DNA of 64,000 bases. It comes from Aquidulcibacter sp. (GTDB lineage Bacteria > Pseudomonadota > Alphaproteobacteria > Caulobacterales > Aquidulcibacteraceae). Shown one piece after another: positions 45,485 to 53,201 of the stretch. The stretch covers positions 58,313-122,312 of the forward strand of contig JAPZTJ010000023.1 in assembly GCA_027532555.1 (NCBI GenBank), written 5' to 3'. Numbering within the stretch: the stretch's first letter is position 1; each line of letters starts with the position of its first letter. The position numbers and the translations under genes are program-made. The notes under the pieces are model-generated. The model had not been told where the DNA came from. It worked only from the letters and a program-made list of their open reading frames with translations, and did not search any database.

Positions 45485-46117
45485 ATGGGACTTTCAAGCT
45501 TCGATCCCGGGGCCTTGGTTAGGCGGCCCTGGAATGCTGGTCGATTGTTGGGATCAAAGCGGGCTTTGAAGCCGCAGCAGGTTTGGGCGATAAGATTTTT
45601 GCTCGATCGGGAGGGCCACCTACGCGATCGGGCTTTGTTCGACTTGGCAATCGATAGCAAGCTAAGGGGCTGCGATATCGTCAAGGTCCGAGTAGGCGAT
45701 GTCACGAGTGGCGGTCGCGTCAAAACTCGTGCGATCGTTATTCAAAAGAAGACTGGTCGACCTGTTCAGTTTGAGCTTCTGGGACCTGCGCAAGCGAGCA
45801 TGTTGGCGTGGCTGGAGCGTCGAGGTGGATCTCTTGATGATTTTGTCTTTCCAAGCCGAACTGACCACACAAACCACATGAGCACCAGACAATATGCGCG
45901 CCTTGTCGATGAATGGGTAACTGGAATTGGGCTAAGGCGGGAAGACTTTGGCACCCATTCCCTGCGCAGAACCAAGGCTTCCATAATCTACAAGCAAACA
46001 GGCAATCTCCGCGCAGTCCAGATTCTGCTGGGCCACACAAAGATAGAAAGTACGGTTAGATATCTTGGTGTAGATGTCGAAGACGCTTTGGCCTTGGCAG
46101 AGGCAACCGAAGTTTAG
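45485..46117 (+). CDS. Minimal tyrosine recombinase
   Basis: 210 aa from the ATG at 45485 (AAGGAG 6 nt upstream). It contains only the catalytic domain, with all residues: Arg in DSKLRGCDIVKV, Lys in VIQKKTGRPV, His-x2-Arg in FGTHSLRRTKAS, His in LLGHTKIEST and Tyr in VRYLGVDVEDAL. The first ~30 residues replace the usual SAM-like core-binding domain. It should be catalytically competent but cannot clamp DNA like a normal integrase. Such short recombinases occur as orphan genes on plasmids and islands. Target site unknown. Confidence 0.88.
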   Translation: MGLSSFDPGALVRRPWNAGRLLGSKRALKPQQVWAIRFLLDREGHLRDRALFDLAIDSKLRGCDIVKVRVGDVTSGGRVKTRAIVIQKKTGRPVQFELLGPAQASMLAWLERRGGSLDDFVFPSRTDHTNHMSTRQYARLVDEWVTGIGLRREDFGTHSLRRTKASIIYKQTGNLRAVQILLGHTKIESTVRYLGVDVEDALALAEATEV

Positions 46118-46326
46118 CTTCTCATCGGGCTATCCTCGTTTCTCCAAGACATCAGGATAGCCCCCAGCATTTTCGGCGTCCCAAAAAGCAGACATTCTGC
46201 TTCGCGCCATAACTGGTCAAACAATTGCTTAAGTACCATGCCCCTCAGCGGACTTTGCTTTGCAAATCAGATCAGGTGGATGTTTTGCACAGATAGGATG
46301 GCAGAAACTGTTAAAGGCTTGTGCCA
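46118..46326. other. Gap after the recombinase with 10-bp inverted repeat
   Basis: GGGCTATCCT (46127-46136) and AGGATAGCCC (46154-46163) form a perfect 10-bp stem with a 17-nt loop, 10 nt after the recombinase stop. No T-run follows on either strand, so it may be a weak bidirectional terminator or a recombinase binding/attachment site. The rest of the gap shows nothing recognisable. Confidence 0.45.
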
Positions 46327-46662
46327 TTACCCAAGATAGGACTTTTGTACTTTATCCATGATACCTTGGAAGCTCATTGCGGCGGCCATGTTGCCGATGA
46401 TTTTGAGTTTGCCGCGCATCATGGCTGCCGGTGCGGTTGTTTTGCCTTCTGACAGTTCAAAGAAGGTTGCGTTGTCCATTTTGATGGTGGCGTCGGTATC
46501 ACGGTCGGCATTGTCTACACTGGCTGGGGTCACTGTGCCATCATAGATAATTGGGGCTTCAAAGCCCACGTCCATTTTGATGGTCTTGCCTGTCGAAGGC
46601 AAAGTTGCGGCGATCTCTGCGATCCGCGCGGTTACAGTGTCCAGATTGATTTCGATGTCCAT
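46327..46662 (-). CDS. SCP2 sterol-binding domain protein
   Basis: 111-aa stand-alone SCP2 domain (MDIEINLDTVTARIAEIAATL to GIMDKVQKSYLG). The family's VDNADRDTDATIKMD and MRGKLKIIGNMAAAMSF elements are present. SCP2 domains bind acyl-CoAs or other hydrophobic ligands in a tunnel. The ATG at 46662 has GGAG close by; a GTG start at 46716 would overlap the operator. Divergent from the GST gene across a shared regulatory repeat, so it is probably part of the catabolic regulon. Confidence 0.87.
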   Translation of the reverse strand: MDIEINLDTVTARIAEIAATLPSTGKTIKMDVGFEAPIIYDGTVTPASVDNADRDTDATIKMDNATFFELSEGKTTAPAAMMRGKLKIIGNMAAAMSFQGIMDKVQKSYLG

Positions 46663-46706
46663 TTCGCTCCGCCTATTGCTATCATTGTTCAGATAGCCAA
46701 TATCAG

Positions 46707-46725
46707 AAATTGACACTTATGTCAA
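46707..46725. promoter_or_regulatory. Regulon operator copy 1 (SCP2/GST divergent promoter)
   Basis: AAATTGACACTTATGTCAA, an inverted repeat TTGACA-N4-TGTCAA. The same 19-mer with two changes sits at 53171-53189. Here each arm could also be a -35 box: on both strands a TA-starting hexamer follows at 17 nt (TACTGA rightward, TATTGG leftward), so the repeat overlaps two divergent promoters. The probable binder is the TetR regulator encoded 0.9 kb away. Confidence 0.65.
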
Positions 46726-46763
46726 AAACAAATACTGAAGTGTCAGTAGAGAGGATGCCGCCC

Positions 46764-47552
46764 ATGAATCTGACACTTTATCATAATCCCATGTCGACCT
46801 GTTCGCAGAAAGTCCGGATGGCGCTGGCGGAAAAAGCCGTGGCTTGGACCAGCGTGGAGATTGATCTGCTATCGCGTGAGCATAAAAATGATGCCTATCT
46901 GGCTATCAATCCCGCAGGTGTCGTACCGAGCTTGAAGGTGGACGACGTTGTTCTTGTCGAATCCAGCCTCATCAATGCTTATCTTGATGAGGCATGCGCG
47001 GGTCCAGAGTTGATGCCCAAGGGCGCGCTGGAAAGGTATAAAGCGCAGCGCTGGATCAAGCGGATTGATGAAGGGGTGCATGAGGCGTGTGGTATCTTGA
47101 CATATGCGACCGCTATGCGCGTGATCATGATGCAAATGGACCCTGACGCCGTGTTGGCCGAAATCAACAAGATCCCCGACGATCATGCCCGCGCCGTGCG
47201 CTTATCCTTGTTCGAACAGGGCGTTGATGCGCCTGCATTCCAAAGTGCCTTGGATCGCCTGCTTGATTTCATCACCTCCATGGAAAACGCTTTGGCGCAA
47301 GACAAGTGGTTGAGTAGTGCCTCCTTTGGCCTCGCGGATTGCGCCGCTTTGCCCTATGTGCTCCGCTTTGATCATTTGAATCTCGCCCAAATCTGGAGCG
47401 ACGGCCGCTTACCCCATGTTGAGCATTGGTTGGAGGCGGTCAAAGCCAGACCATCTTATGAAACCGCGATCGTGGCCCATCTGTCTGGCCCGGCACTGGG
47501 CATGTTTGGCGCCGTCGGCAGTCTGGTTGAGCCAAAGCTGGTTTTGAGTTGA
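46764..47552 (+). CDS. Glutathione S-transferase family protein
   Basis: 262-aa GST. Thioredoxin-fold N-domain with the active-site segment YHNPMSTCSQKVRMAL (Ser/Cys type) and the cis-Pro/glutathione motif NPAGVVPSLKVDD, VLVESSLINAYLDE; an all-helical C-domain follows. The ATG at 46764 is placed after AGAGAGG. First gene rightward from the shared operator. Maleylpyruvate-isomerase or dehalogenase-type roles are typical of GSTs in aromatic catabolism, but the substrate is unknown. Confidence 0.88.
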   Translation: MNLTLYHNPMSTCSQKVRMALAEKAVAWTSVEIDLLSREHKNDAYLAINPAGVVPSLKVDDVVLVESSLINAYLDEACAGPELMPKGALERYKAQRWIKRIDEGVHEACGILTYATAMRVIMMQMDPDAVLAEINKIPDDHARAVRLSLFEQGVDAPAFQSALDRLLDFITSMENALAQDKWLSSASFGLADCAALPYVLRFDHLNLAQIWSDGRLPHVEHWLEAVKARPSYETAIVAHLSGPALGMFGAVGSLVEPKLVLS

Positions 47553-47600
47553 CGTGGATGGCAAGGGGCTGCCTTGTCGATCAAACACGCACGGTGCTAT

Positions 47601-47610
47601 ACTATATAGT
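47601..47610. promoter_or_regulatory. ACTATATAGT palindrome before tetR
   Basis: Perfect 10-bp palindrome within GCTATACTATATAGTCGC, 35 nt before the tetR start codon. It may be the regulator's own operator or part of its AT-rich -10 region. It does not resemble the TTGACA-N4-TGTCAA sites, so two different specificities would be needed if both bind TetR. Confidence 0.35.
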
Positions 47611-47644
47611 CGCTTTTCTGGGTCGGCGCTTTTCTGGCATTTGA

Positions 47645-48322
47645 ATGGAACAGATTGTGGCTAAAGGTTCAAGCTCGGCTTTATTTGTAGCGCCCGCCCA
47701 CAGCAAGAAAGAGCCAAGCGGAGGGACGCGTGACGACATCTTGAAGGCCGCCTTACGTTGCTTTTCGCTGCAAGGTTTTGACGGAACCTCCATCGCCGAT
47801 ATCGCGCGCGCGGCAAAGGCAGGGCACCCGTTGGTTCACTATCACTTCAAGTCCAAGGATGATCTCTGGCGTAGTGCAGTTGATTTTGCCTTCAAAGATC
47901 TGGTGATTGCTTATCGCGCGGTCAGTGCCGCCACCACCAATCTTGACCCGATACAGGCCCTAAAGATCATGGTGCGGTCTTTTGTGCAATTCTGCGGTCA
48001 ATGCCCTCAACATGTCGGCTTGATGATGATGGAGAGCACGGCGCAGTCAGACCGATTCGACTGGCTGGTTGAAAATTACCTCGCCCCCTTGCACAAGGAC
48101 GTGGACGCCTTGTTGGAGCGTGCCAAGGCAGACGGTTTGATCCGTGATGTTCCGCTGGTCAATCTATCCAGCATGTTTGTCGGATCTGCGGTTCATTTTG
48201 TACACAGCAGTGCCCTGATCAAAAAACTCTATGGCGTCGATACCCGCCAATCTCAGGAAATAGACGCCCACGCAGACTGGCTGATAGACGTTTTATTCCA
48301 AGGCATAATGAAGCCGACTTAA
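47645..48322 (+). CDS. TetR/AcrR family transcriptional regulator
   Basis: 225 aa. The N-terminal helix-turn-helix is typical (RDDILKAALRCFSLQGFDGTSIADIARAAKAGHPLVHYHFKSKDDLW, residues ~28-75); a ligand domain follows with MMMESTAQSDRFDWLVENYLAPL. It lies between the SCP2/GST pair and the convergent catabolic operon (4-nt tail overlap with the GST gene). It is the only regulator in the cluster and so the best candidate for the shared operator. The Shine-Dalgarno is weak. Confidence 0.9.
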   Translation: MEQIVAKGSSSALFVAPAHSKKEPSGGTRDDILKAALRCFSLQGFDGTSIADIARAAKAGHPLVHYHFKSKDDLWRSAVDFAFKDLVIAYRAVSAATTNLDPIQALKIMVRSFVQFCGQCPQHVGLMMMESTAQSDRFDWLVENYLAPLHKDVDALLERAKADGLIRDVPLVNLSSMFVGSAVHFVHSSALIKKLYGVDTRQSQEIDAHADWLIDVLFQGIMKPT

Positions 48323-48939
48323 GGCCGCGTGCTCGCAAAAGCCGCTGTCGGCCCAAGGCGAGATGCCAGCGCGGCCAGTTTTGGCAAGACAGTCACATTG
48401 ACCCGGTCCGGTAAAGCGCCGGATAGTGTTTCATAGGCGATAACTGCGACAATATCTGCATGGGTCAGGCGCTGCTCAAACAAAAAGCCCCCCAAGAGCA
48501 CGTCATCGGATGCGCCCGCTTCTGCCGCGACAATGCCACCCACAGCTTGATCCCCACATTGGGCCGCCCATTCTGGCCAGATCTTTTCTGCCGGGCGGCG
48601 ACGGGTTTCATAGAAAGTCGCGACCATCTTTTCGAGTGCGCCTGTGAGCAATGCCAGCATCTGCCCGTAGGGTCTCTGGCTTTTTTCCAATGCTGGACAC
48701 AGCCGCTTGTCTTGGGCGACTTGTCGATCCAAATCAGCCAGAATCTGCTGGCTGTCAATTAAGACAGTGCCATCATCCAAGATGAGTGAGGGCACCCGGA
48801 CCAAGCCATTATACTGGGCAATGGTCGCACGCCCATCCACCACGGATGCCTCAACCCGTTCAAACGCGATGCCATAGCAATTTAGCGCAATTGCGACACG
48901 GCGAACAAAGGGTGAGAGGTAAACACCAACAAGCTTCAT
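48319..48939 (-). CDS. Glutathione S-transferase
   Basis: 206-aa GST, last gene of the monooxygenase operon. N-domain KLVGVYLSPFVRRVAIALNCYGIAFE with an SPFVRR active site, then VRVPSLILDDGTVLIDSQQIL (glutathione motif), and a helical C-domain with TLTHADIVAVIAYE. The start at 48939 lies 2 nt after the SDR stop. It resembles GSTs that isomerise or conjugate ring-cleavage products. Substrate unknown. Confidence 0.88.
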   Translation of the reverse strand: MKLVGVYLSPFVRRVAIALNCYGIAFERVEASVVDGRATIAQYNGLVRVPSLILDDGTVLIDSQQILADLDRQVAQDKRLCPALEKSQRPYGQMLALLTGALEKMVATFYETRRRPAEKIWPEWAAQCGDQAVGGIVAAEAGASDDVLLGGFLFEQRLTHADIVAVIAYETLSGALPDRVNVTVLPKLAALASRLGPTAAFASTRP

Positions 48940-48940
48940 C

Positions 48941-49669
48941 TTAAAATTCCTCAACAGACGAGCGGACATCGACCTCAAGTGACCAAGCCCGACGCGGTTG
49001 TTGATAAAGGTGCTGGTAGACGTCAACGATACCGTCGATATCCACCAGTCGGTCTTCACCATAAGCCTTGGCAACCTCGGGTCGACCGATGCGAATGCGG
49101 TCTCCGTCTACCGCACCATCGATCACGACATGGGCGACATGGATGCCCTTGGGACCGAATTCGCGTGCCAGCGATTGCATCATATTGCGCAAGCCACCCT
49201 TAGCGGAGGAGAAAGCGGCAAAATTGGGCTTGCCCCGCATGGAAGCACTGGCCCCAGTCATCAGGAGTGTGCCTTGGCCGTTGGGCACCATTGCACGCAA
49301 AGCCTCGCGGCTGAACAGGAATCCGCCAAAACAGGCAATGCGCCAACACCGCTCAAAATACGAAGCCTCCATGGTCAGAAAATCACCGGGCATGTTGTTT
49401 CCCGCATTGAAGATGGACAAACGGACGGGGCCATGGGCCTTTGCAGCTGCAAACAAGGCGATGACGGCTTGTTCGTCTGTGGTGTCGGCCTCTATGGCAG
49501 TGGCCAGCCCGCCTTGCTCTCGGATGGCTTGGGCGACGGCCTCGACCTTGGCGAGCGTGCGCCCTGCTATAAAGACATGAAGGCCAAGCTTGGCGAACCG
49601 GTGGCATAACTGCGCACCCACCCCGCGCTGGGGACCAACGCCAATGATCACTGCGGTTTGTTGCGTCAT
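48941..49669 (-). CDS. SDR-family protein with Phe in place of catalytic Tyr
   Basis: 242-aa short-chain dehydrogenase fold. The nucleotide loop is a variant (VIIGVGPQRGVGAQLCHRFA), NAG is present (IFNAGNNMPG) and the catalytic Ser lies in MTGASAS. The YxxxK motif reads FSSAK (PNFAAFSSAKGGLRNMMQSLA): the Tyr acid is Phe. The C-terminal KGIHVAHVVIDGAVDG is typical of a clade often lacking this Tyr. It may therefore be a non-canonical reductase or a binding protein. It lies in the monooxygenase operon, 18 nt after the MDR gene. Confidence 0.85.
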   Translation of the reverse strand: MTQQTAVIIGVGPQRGVGAQLCHRFAKLGLHVFIAGRTLAKVEAVAQAIREQGGLATAIEADTTDEQAVIALFAAAKAHGPVRLSIFNAGNNMPGDFLTMEASYFERCWRIACFGGFLFSREALRAMVPNGQGTLLMTGASASMRGKPNFAAFSSAKGGLRNMMQSLAREFGPKGIHVAHVVIDGAVDGDRIRIGRPEVAKAYGEDRLVDIDGIVDVYQHLYQQPRRAWSLEVDVRSSVEEF

Positions 49670-49687
49670 ATCATGTCCTTTTCAATA

Positions 49688-50710
49688 TCAAGGTGCGACC
49701 CTGATCAATTGCTTGCCCATATTCCCGCCGCTTAACAGTCGCAGAAGGGCTGCGGGTCCCTGTTCAATCCCCTCCAGGACATCTTCAGCAAGCCGGATGT
49801 GGCCTTTGGCTTGCCAGTCAGCGAGCGTCTTCGAGGCTTCTCCAAAACGGGCAGCAAAATCGCTGACCAAAAAGCCCCGCTTGCGCAGACGCTTGACGAG
49901 GATTGTGTTGTGATCGCGCGGGCCGACGTCGGCGGAAGTGTCTGACAAATGGGCCGTTGCAAGCCTGCCGCACACGACAATACGCCCGCCGATCGCCATA
50001 GAAGGCAACAAACGATCATAAAGATCGCCGCCGACATTGTCGAAATAGACGTCGATCCCTTGTGGGGCGGCACACTTTAGCTGAGCGTCAAAGTCGCTGT
50101 CATGGCGTCCAATGGCCGCATCATAGCCATAAAGGTCAATCGCTTGACGGACCTTCTTCTCACTCCCCACAAGCGCGATTGTGCGGCATCCGTGTAGTTT
50201 GGCGATCTGGCCGACAAGCGCGCCCACAGCCCCTGTCCCCGCGCTCACAACCACTGTCTCGCCCGCCTTTGGTTGACCAATATCGAGCAGGCCGAAATAG
50301 GCTGACCAGCCTGAAATGCCCAAGATACCCAAAGCACTTTGAGGCGGTCCCATAGCTGGATCGAGCACGCGCCCCACTGGACTACCTTGATCCAGCGCCC
50401 ATTGCTGCATGCCAAACGCGCCAAACACTATGTCACCAATGGCTCGATCTATTCGATTGGAGGCAGTGACGCGTCCTATGCCATAAGCTTGCATGACATC
50501 GCCAATCGCCACACCAGCGGTATAGTTTTCTTCCACCCGCAATCGCGCGATCATAAAGCCGTCAACCGACAGCCACATCACTTCCACCAGTGCCTCGCCA
50601 GGGCCTGGCTGAGGGATCGCCGCTGTTTCAACCGCAAAGTCCGCGATTGCAGGAAGGCCATTTGGACGCGATTTCAGAACAATACGTGTGTTCACATGCT
50701 CATCTGACAT
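49688..50710 (-). CDS. Zinc-free MDR NADP-dependent oxidoreductase (CurA/PTGR-like)
   Basis: 340-aa medium-chain reductase. The nucleotide motif VVVSAGTGAVGALVGQIAKLHG, YFDNVGGDLYDRLLPSM and the start NTRIVLKSRPNGLP match the leukotriene B4 12-hydroxydehydrogenase/CurA group, which reduces activated double bonds of enones. No zinc ligands are seen. It is in the operon after the VOC dioxygenase-like gene, a placing that suits reduction of an unsaturated ketone from ring cleavage (inference). Confidence 0.9.
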   Translation of the reverse strand: MSDEHVNTRIVLKSRPNGLPAIADFAVETAAIPQPGPGEALVEVMWLSVDGFMIARLRVEENYTAGVAIGDVMQAYGIGRVTASNRIDRAIGDIVFGAFGMQQWALDQGSPVGRVLDPAMGPPQSALGILGISGWSAYFGLLDIGQPKAGETVVVSAGTGAVGALVGQIAKLHGCRTIALVGSEKKVRQAIDLYGYDAAIGRHDSDFDAQLKCAAPQGIDVYFDNVGGDLYDRLLPSMAIGGRIVVCGRLATAHLSDTSADVGPRDHNTILVKRLRKRGFLVSDFAARFGEASKTLADWQAKGHIRLAEDVLEGIEQGPAALLRLLSGGNMGKQLIRVAP

Positions 50711-50742
50711 AGCTGTGGCCCATGTGGCAGGACATATCGGCC

Positions 50743-51318
50743 CTACAAATCACTGGTCGAGCCTTGCTGTACCAACTGCGCCAACGGCACACCAGCATGA
50801 TATTTTGCCGCCAGTACGTCAGGATCAAACTCCACCCCAATGGGATTGGTTTCAAACACCCCAGATGCAAACCACGCATTGAGCGCATCGTCGGTCTCAA
50901 AATTGTCGATTTGCAACTCGACCTGATTGCCGTCTGGATCAGCATAGTAAAGCGACGTGGTTGGTCCATGGTTGATGCACCAGCCAGGGGTCAAGCCACC
51001 TGCTTTGAGACGCTCATAGGTCGCCACCAAGTCCCTCAAGGAGCCGTAGGTAAAAGCTACATGATCAAGGCCTGCGGCCATTGGGTCACAATCACCAATT
51101 TGGGGCATGTTCACAAATGCGACGCGGTGATGCTCTTCATCATAGGTCACAAAGGATATGATAGGGGTCTCAAACGCCAGCGACCCGTCCAGCACATTGA
51201 CGTACCAAGCAATCATTTCTTGATAGCGCGGCGTGCGCAGGACAATGTGGGCAAGTTTTGCTGGGGAAATCTGATCGGGCCGCTTCTTGGCAAGCGCGAT
51301 GGGTTCAGAGCTGCTCAT
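50743..51318 (-). CDS. VOC-family extradiol dioxygenase-like protein
   Basis: 191 aa from the ATG at 51318 (AAAGGAG 6 nt upstream). The vicinal-oxygen-chelate fold with one paired module shows all three metal ligands of type I extradiol enzymes: His in LAHIVLRT, His in GLDHVAFTYGS and Glu in NQVELQID, plus SLYYADPDGNQ typical of the active face. It probably opens a catechol-like ring next to the hydroxyls; glyoxalase-type activity is the alternative. It lies right after the FAD monooxygenase gene in the operon. Confidence 0.86.
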   Translation of the reverse strand: MSSSEPIALAKKRPDQISPAKLAHIVLRTPRYQEMIAWYVNVLDGSLAFETPIISFVTYDEEHHRVAFVNMPQIGDCDPMAAGLDHVAFTYGSLRDLVATYERLKAGGLTPGWCINHGPTTSLYYADPDGNQVELQIDNFETDDALNAWFASGVFETNPIGVEFDPDVLAAKYHAGVPLAQLVQQGSTSDL

Positions 51319-51351
51319 ATTCATCTCCTTTAGGTCTTGGGCCATTCATGG

Positions 51352-53130
51352 TCAGGCAACCAATTCTGACGCGGGTGCGAAGGACTTGCACAAAATGTGA
51401 TTGATCGCTGAGCACAGCTCAGACGTGGGGTCATTGACGGCTGTGATCGTGCGCCAGGCAACATGACCGTCTGCCCGCACCAAGATTGCACCTTCACCTT
51501 GTGGCCCACCAGCATTGCGCCATTGCGCATGCGGGTCTTGGTAGTCGCCTTCAGGACCGATGGAGATCACAGCGATAAACTGGCCGGTTAGACGGGCGAC
51601 TTCACTGACACCAGATCGCCACTGTGTGCCCGTATCGCTGATCATCAAGGTAAAACCGTTACTGCTGATCAGATCAAGGGTTGAAACCCGGCGGCCCGCC
51701 TTGGTCAGCCAAGCATGAGGCATACGGGCACCGGGGCGCGTATTGGGGAAATAAGTCTGGACAGAATTGGCAACTGGCGCGCTACCATCATGAACAAAAG
51801 CTCCAACTTCATAAGTCACGCCCATGTCAATGCCTAAGGAATCAAAGTGTTCGGCCTGTTGGTTGATCGCGTCTTGCACCTCTGCGCGCTTGGCGTGCAC
51901 CTGTGGACCGTCCCCGTCTCCGTCCCCGCCAAAGCCAAGGTCAGGTATCACTGTAACGGTCGCAAACGCATCACTGGGCCGAACCGGTGCGAGGCTTGAA
52001 GCGCCCAATACATCGTCAACCGCCCCCATTTTCATGGAATTCATCAGGCTTTGTTCGCAATTAACCTGCGCAATGGGTTGACGCTCGCTTTGGTAAGTCT
52101 CCAGCAATGCCGCGTCCGCATGACCTTTGAGGACAGCTGCCAGTTTCCAAGCCAGATTGTGCGCATCCTGCACGCCTGTATTCAGCCCAAGACCACCTGA
52201 TGGTGGGAAGCGATGCGCCGCGTCGCCTGCGAGGAAAATGCGTCCTGCGCCATAGGCCTCTGCGACTTGCGCACTCATGTTCCAATTGCCGATGGACGTG
52301 ATCTCAAACGGGATCGTCGGGTCGCCAATCGCTTTGGCCACCAAATTTCTGGCGACCTCTGGGGTATAGTCATCAACATGATCGGGGTCACCAAACGGCA
52401 CCATCAATGCCCATACCCGCGCAAGATCAAATCCGATCAGGACCGCACGCACATCAGGCCCGATAATCCAATGCACCGGCCCGTGTCGCCCGCCCAGCAC
52501 CCGGTCAAGATTGGCGGTGAAGTAGATATTGATGAATTTTTGCAAAGAACTTGGCCCCATCATCTCAATGCCAAGGCCACGTCGCACGGCACTTCCCGCG
52601 CCATCGCAGGCAACCACATAGTCAGCGGTCACTGTGGTTTCCTGGCCCACTGGATCCATAATGGTCAGCGAGGCAGAGGTGTCACCCGAGTGTGCGCTAA
52701 CCATCGTCGCGTTAAAATGGACCGCACCGCCCAATTGCTGGAGGCGTTCATGCAAAATGGGTTCAAGCCGATTTTGTGCCAGATTAACCACCATGGTTGG
52801 ACTATAAGACAGCCGCTCAATCATGCCCTCAGGGTTTGCCCCCATCAAAGACAGGCGGCCAAACTCCCGCCCGGCAAGGCTCTGGACCCAATTGATATAG
52901 CGCATTCGAGCAAGCGGCGCACCCGCCGCCGCGACTTTCCGGTCTATGCCCAATTGCCGGAAAATTTCCAGCGTGCGCATATTGATGACATGGGCCTGGG
53001 GTTGCCTGTGAAGCTCACGGCGGCGCTCATAAAGGCCAAAGGAGATCCCTTGCTGTTGTAACAAGCATGCCAAAGTCAGCCCAACAGGGCCTGCACCCAC
53101 AATCGCAACTTCAACACGTGTGCGCCTCAT
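51352..53130 (-). CDS. FAD-dependent aromatic monooxygenase (PheA/TfdB/MhpA-like)
   Basis: 592 aa from the ATG at 53130 (GGGAG site). Flavin motifs are in order: VAIVGAGPVGLTLACLLQQQG (dinucleotide), VVACDGAGSAVRRGLG (DG motif), IFLAGDAAHRFPPSGGLGLN (GD motif). The C-terminal ~170 residues form the thioredoxin-like domain of the phenol hydroxylase group. It hydroxylates a phenolic ring using NAD(P)H and O2. First gene of a five-gene operon (monooxygenase-VOC-MDR-SDR-GST) and divergent from the FAH gene over a 71-nt operator region. Confidence 0.9.
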   Translation of the reverse strand: MRRTRVEVAIVGAGPVGLTLACLLQQQGISFGLYERRRELHRQPQAHVINMRTLEIFRQLGIDRKVAAAGAPLARMRYINWVQSLAGREFGRLSLMGANPEGMIERLSYSPTMVVNLAQNRLEPILHERLQQLGGAVHFNATMVSAHSGDTSASLTIMDPVGQETTVTADYVVACDGAGSAVRRGLGIEMMGPSSLQKFINIYFTANLDRVLGGRHGPVHWIIGPDVRAVLIGFDLARVWALMVPFGDPDHVDDYTPEVARNLVAKAIGDPTIPFEITSIGNWNMSAQVAEAYGAGRIFLAGDAAHRFPPSGGLGLNTGVQDAHNLAWKLAAVLKGHADAALLETYQSERQPIAQVNCEQSLMNSMKMGAVDDVLGASSLAPVRPSDAFATVTVIPDLGFGGDGDGDGPQVHAKRAEVQDAINQQAEHFDSLGIDMGVTYEVGAFVHDGSAPVANSVQTYFPNTRPGARMPHAWLTKAGRRVSTLDLISSNGFTLMISDTGTQWRSGVSEVARLTGQFIAVISIGPEGDYQDPHAQWRNAGGPQGEGAILVRADGHVAWRTITAVNDPTSELCSAINHILCKSFAPASELVA

Positions 53131-53170
53131 ACATCCACTCCCACAATTCTTGTTGACATTACAGTTGGAT

Positions 53171-53189
53171 AAATTGACACTCTTGTCAA
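53171..53189. promoter_or_regulatory. Regulon operator copy 2 (monooxygenase/FAH divergent promoter)
   Basis: AAATTGACACTCTTGTCAA, identical to the site at 46707-46725 except for the two central bases. It abuts the FAH Shine-Dalgarno (AGGAGG starts 3 nt later), so for the rightward gene it cannot be a -35 box; conservation of the palindrome therefore points to protein binding. It lies 41 nt before the monooxygenase start codon on the other strand. Confidence 0.7.
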
Positions 53190-53201
53190 TAGGAGGTGTC
53201 C

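Noticed and set aside
46707..46725. TTGACA repeats as merely two -35 boxes
   Set aside because: This could hold at the first site but not at the second, where the rightward -10 would fall on the ribosome binding site; conservation of the whole palindrome favours an operator.
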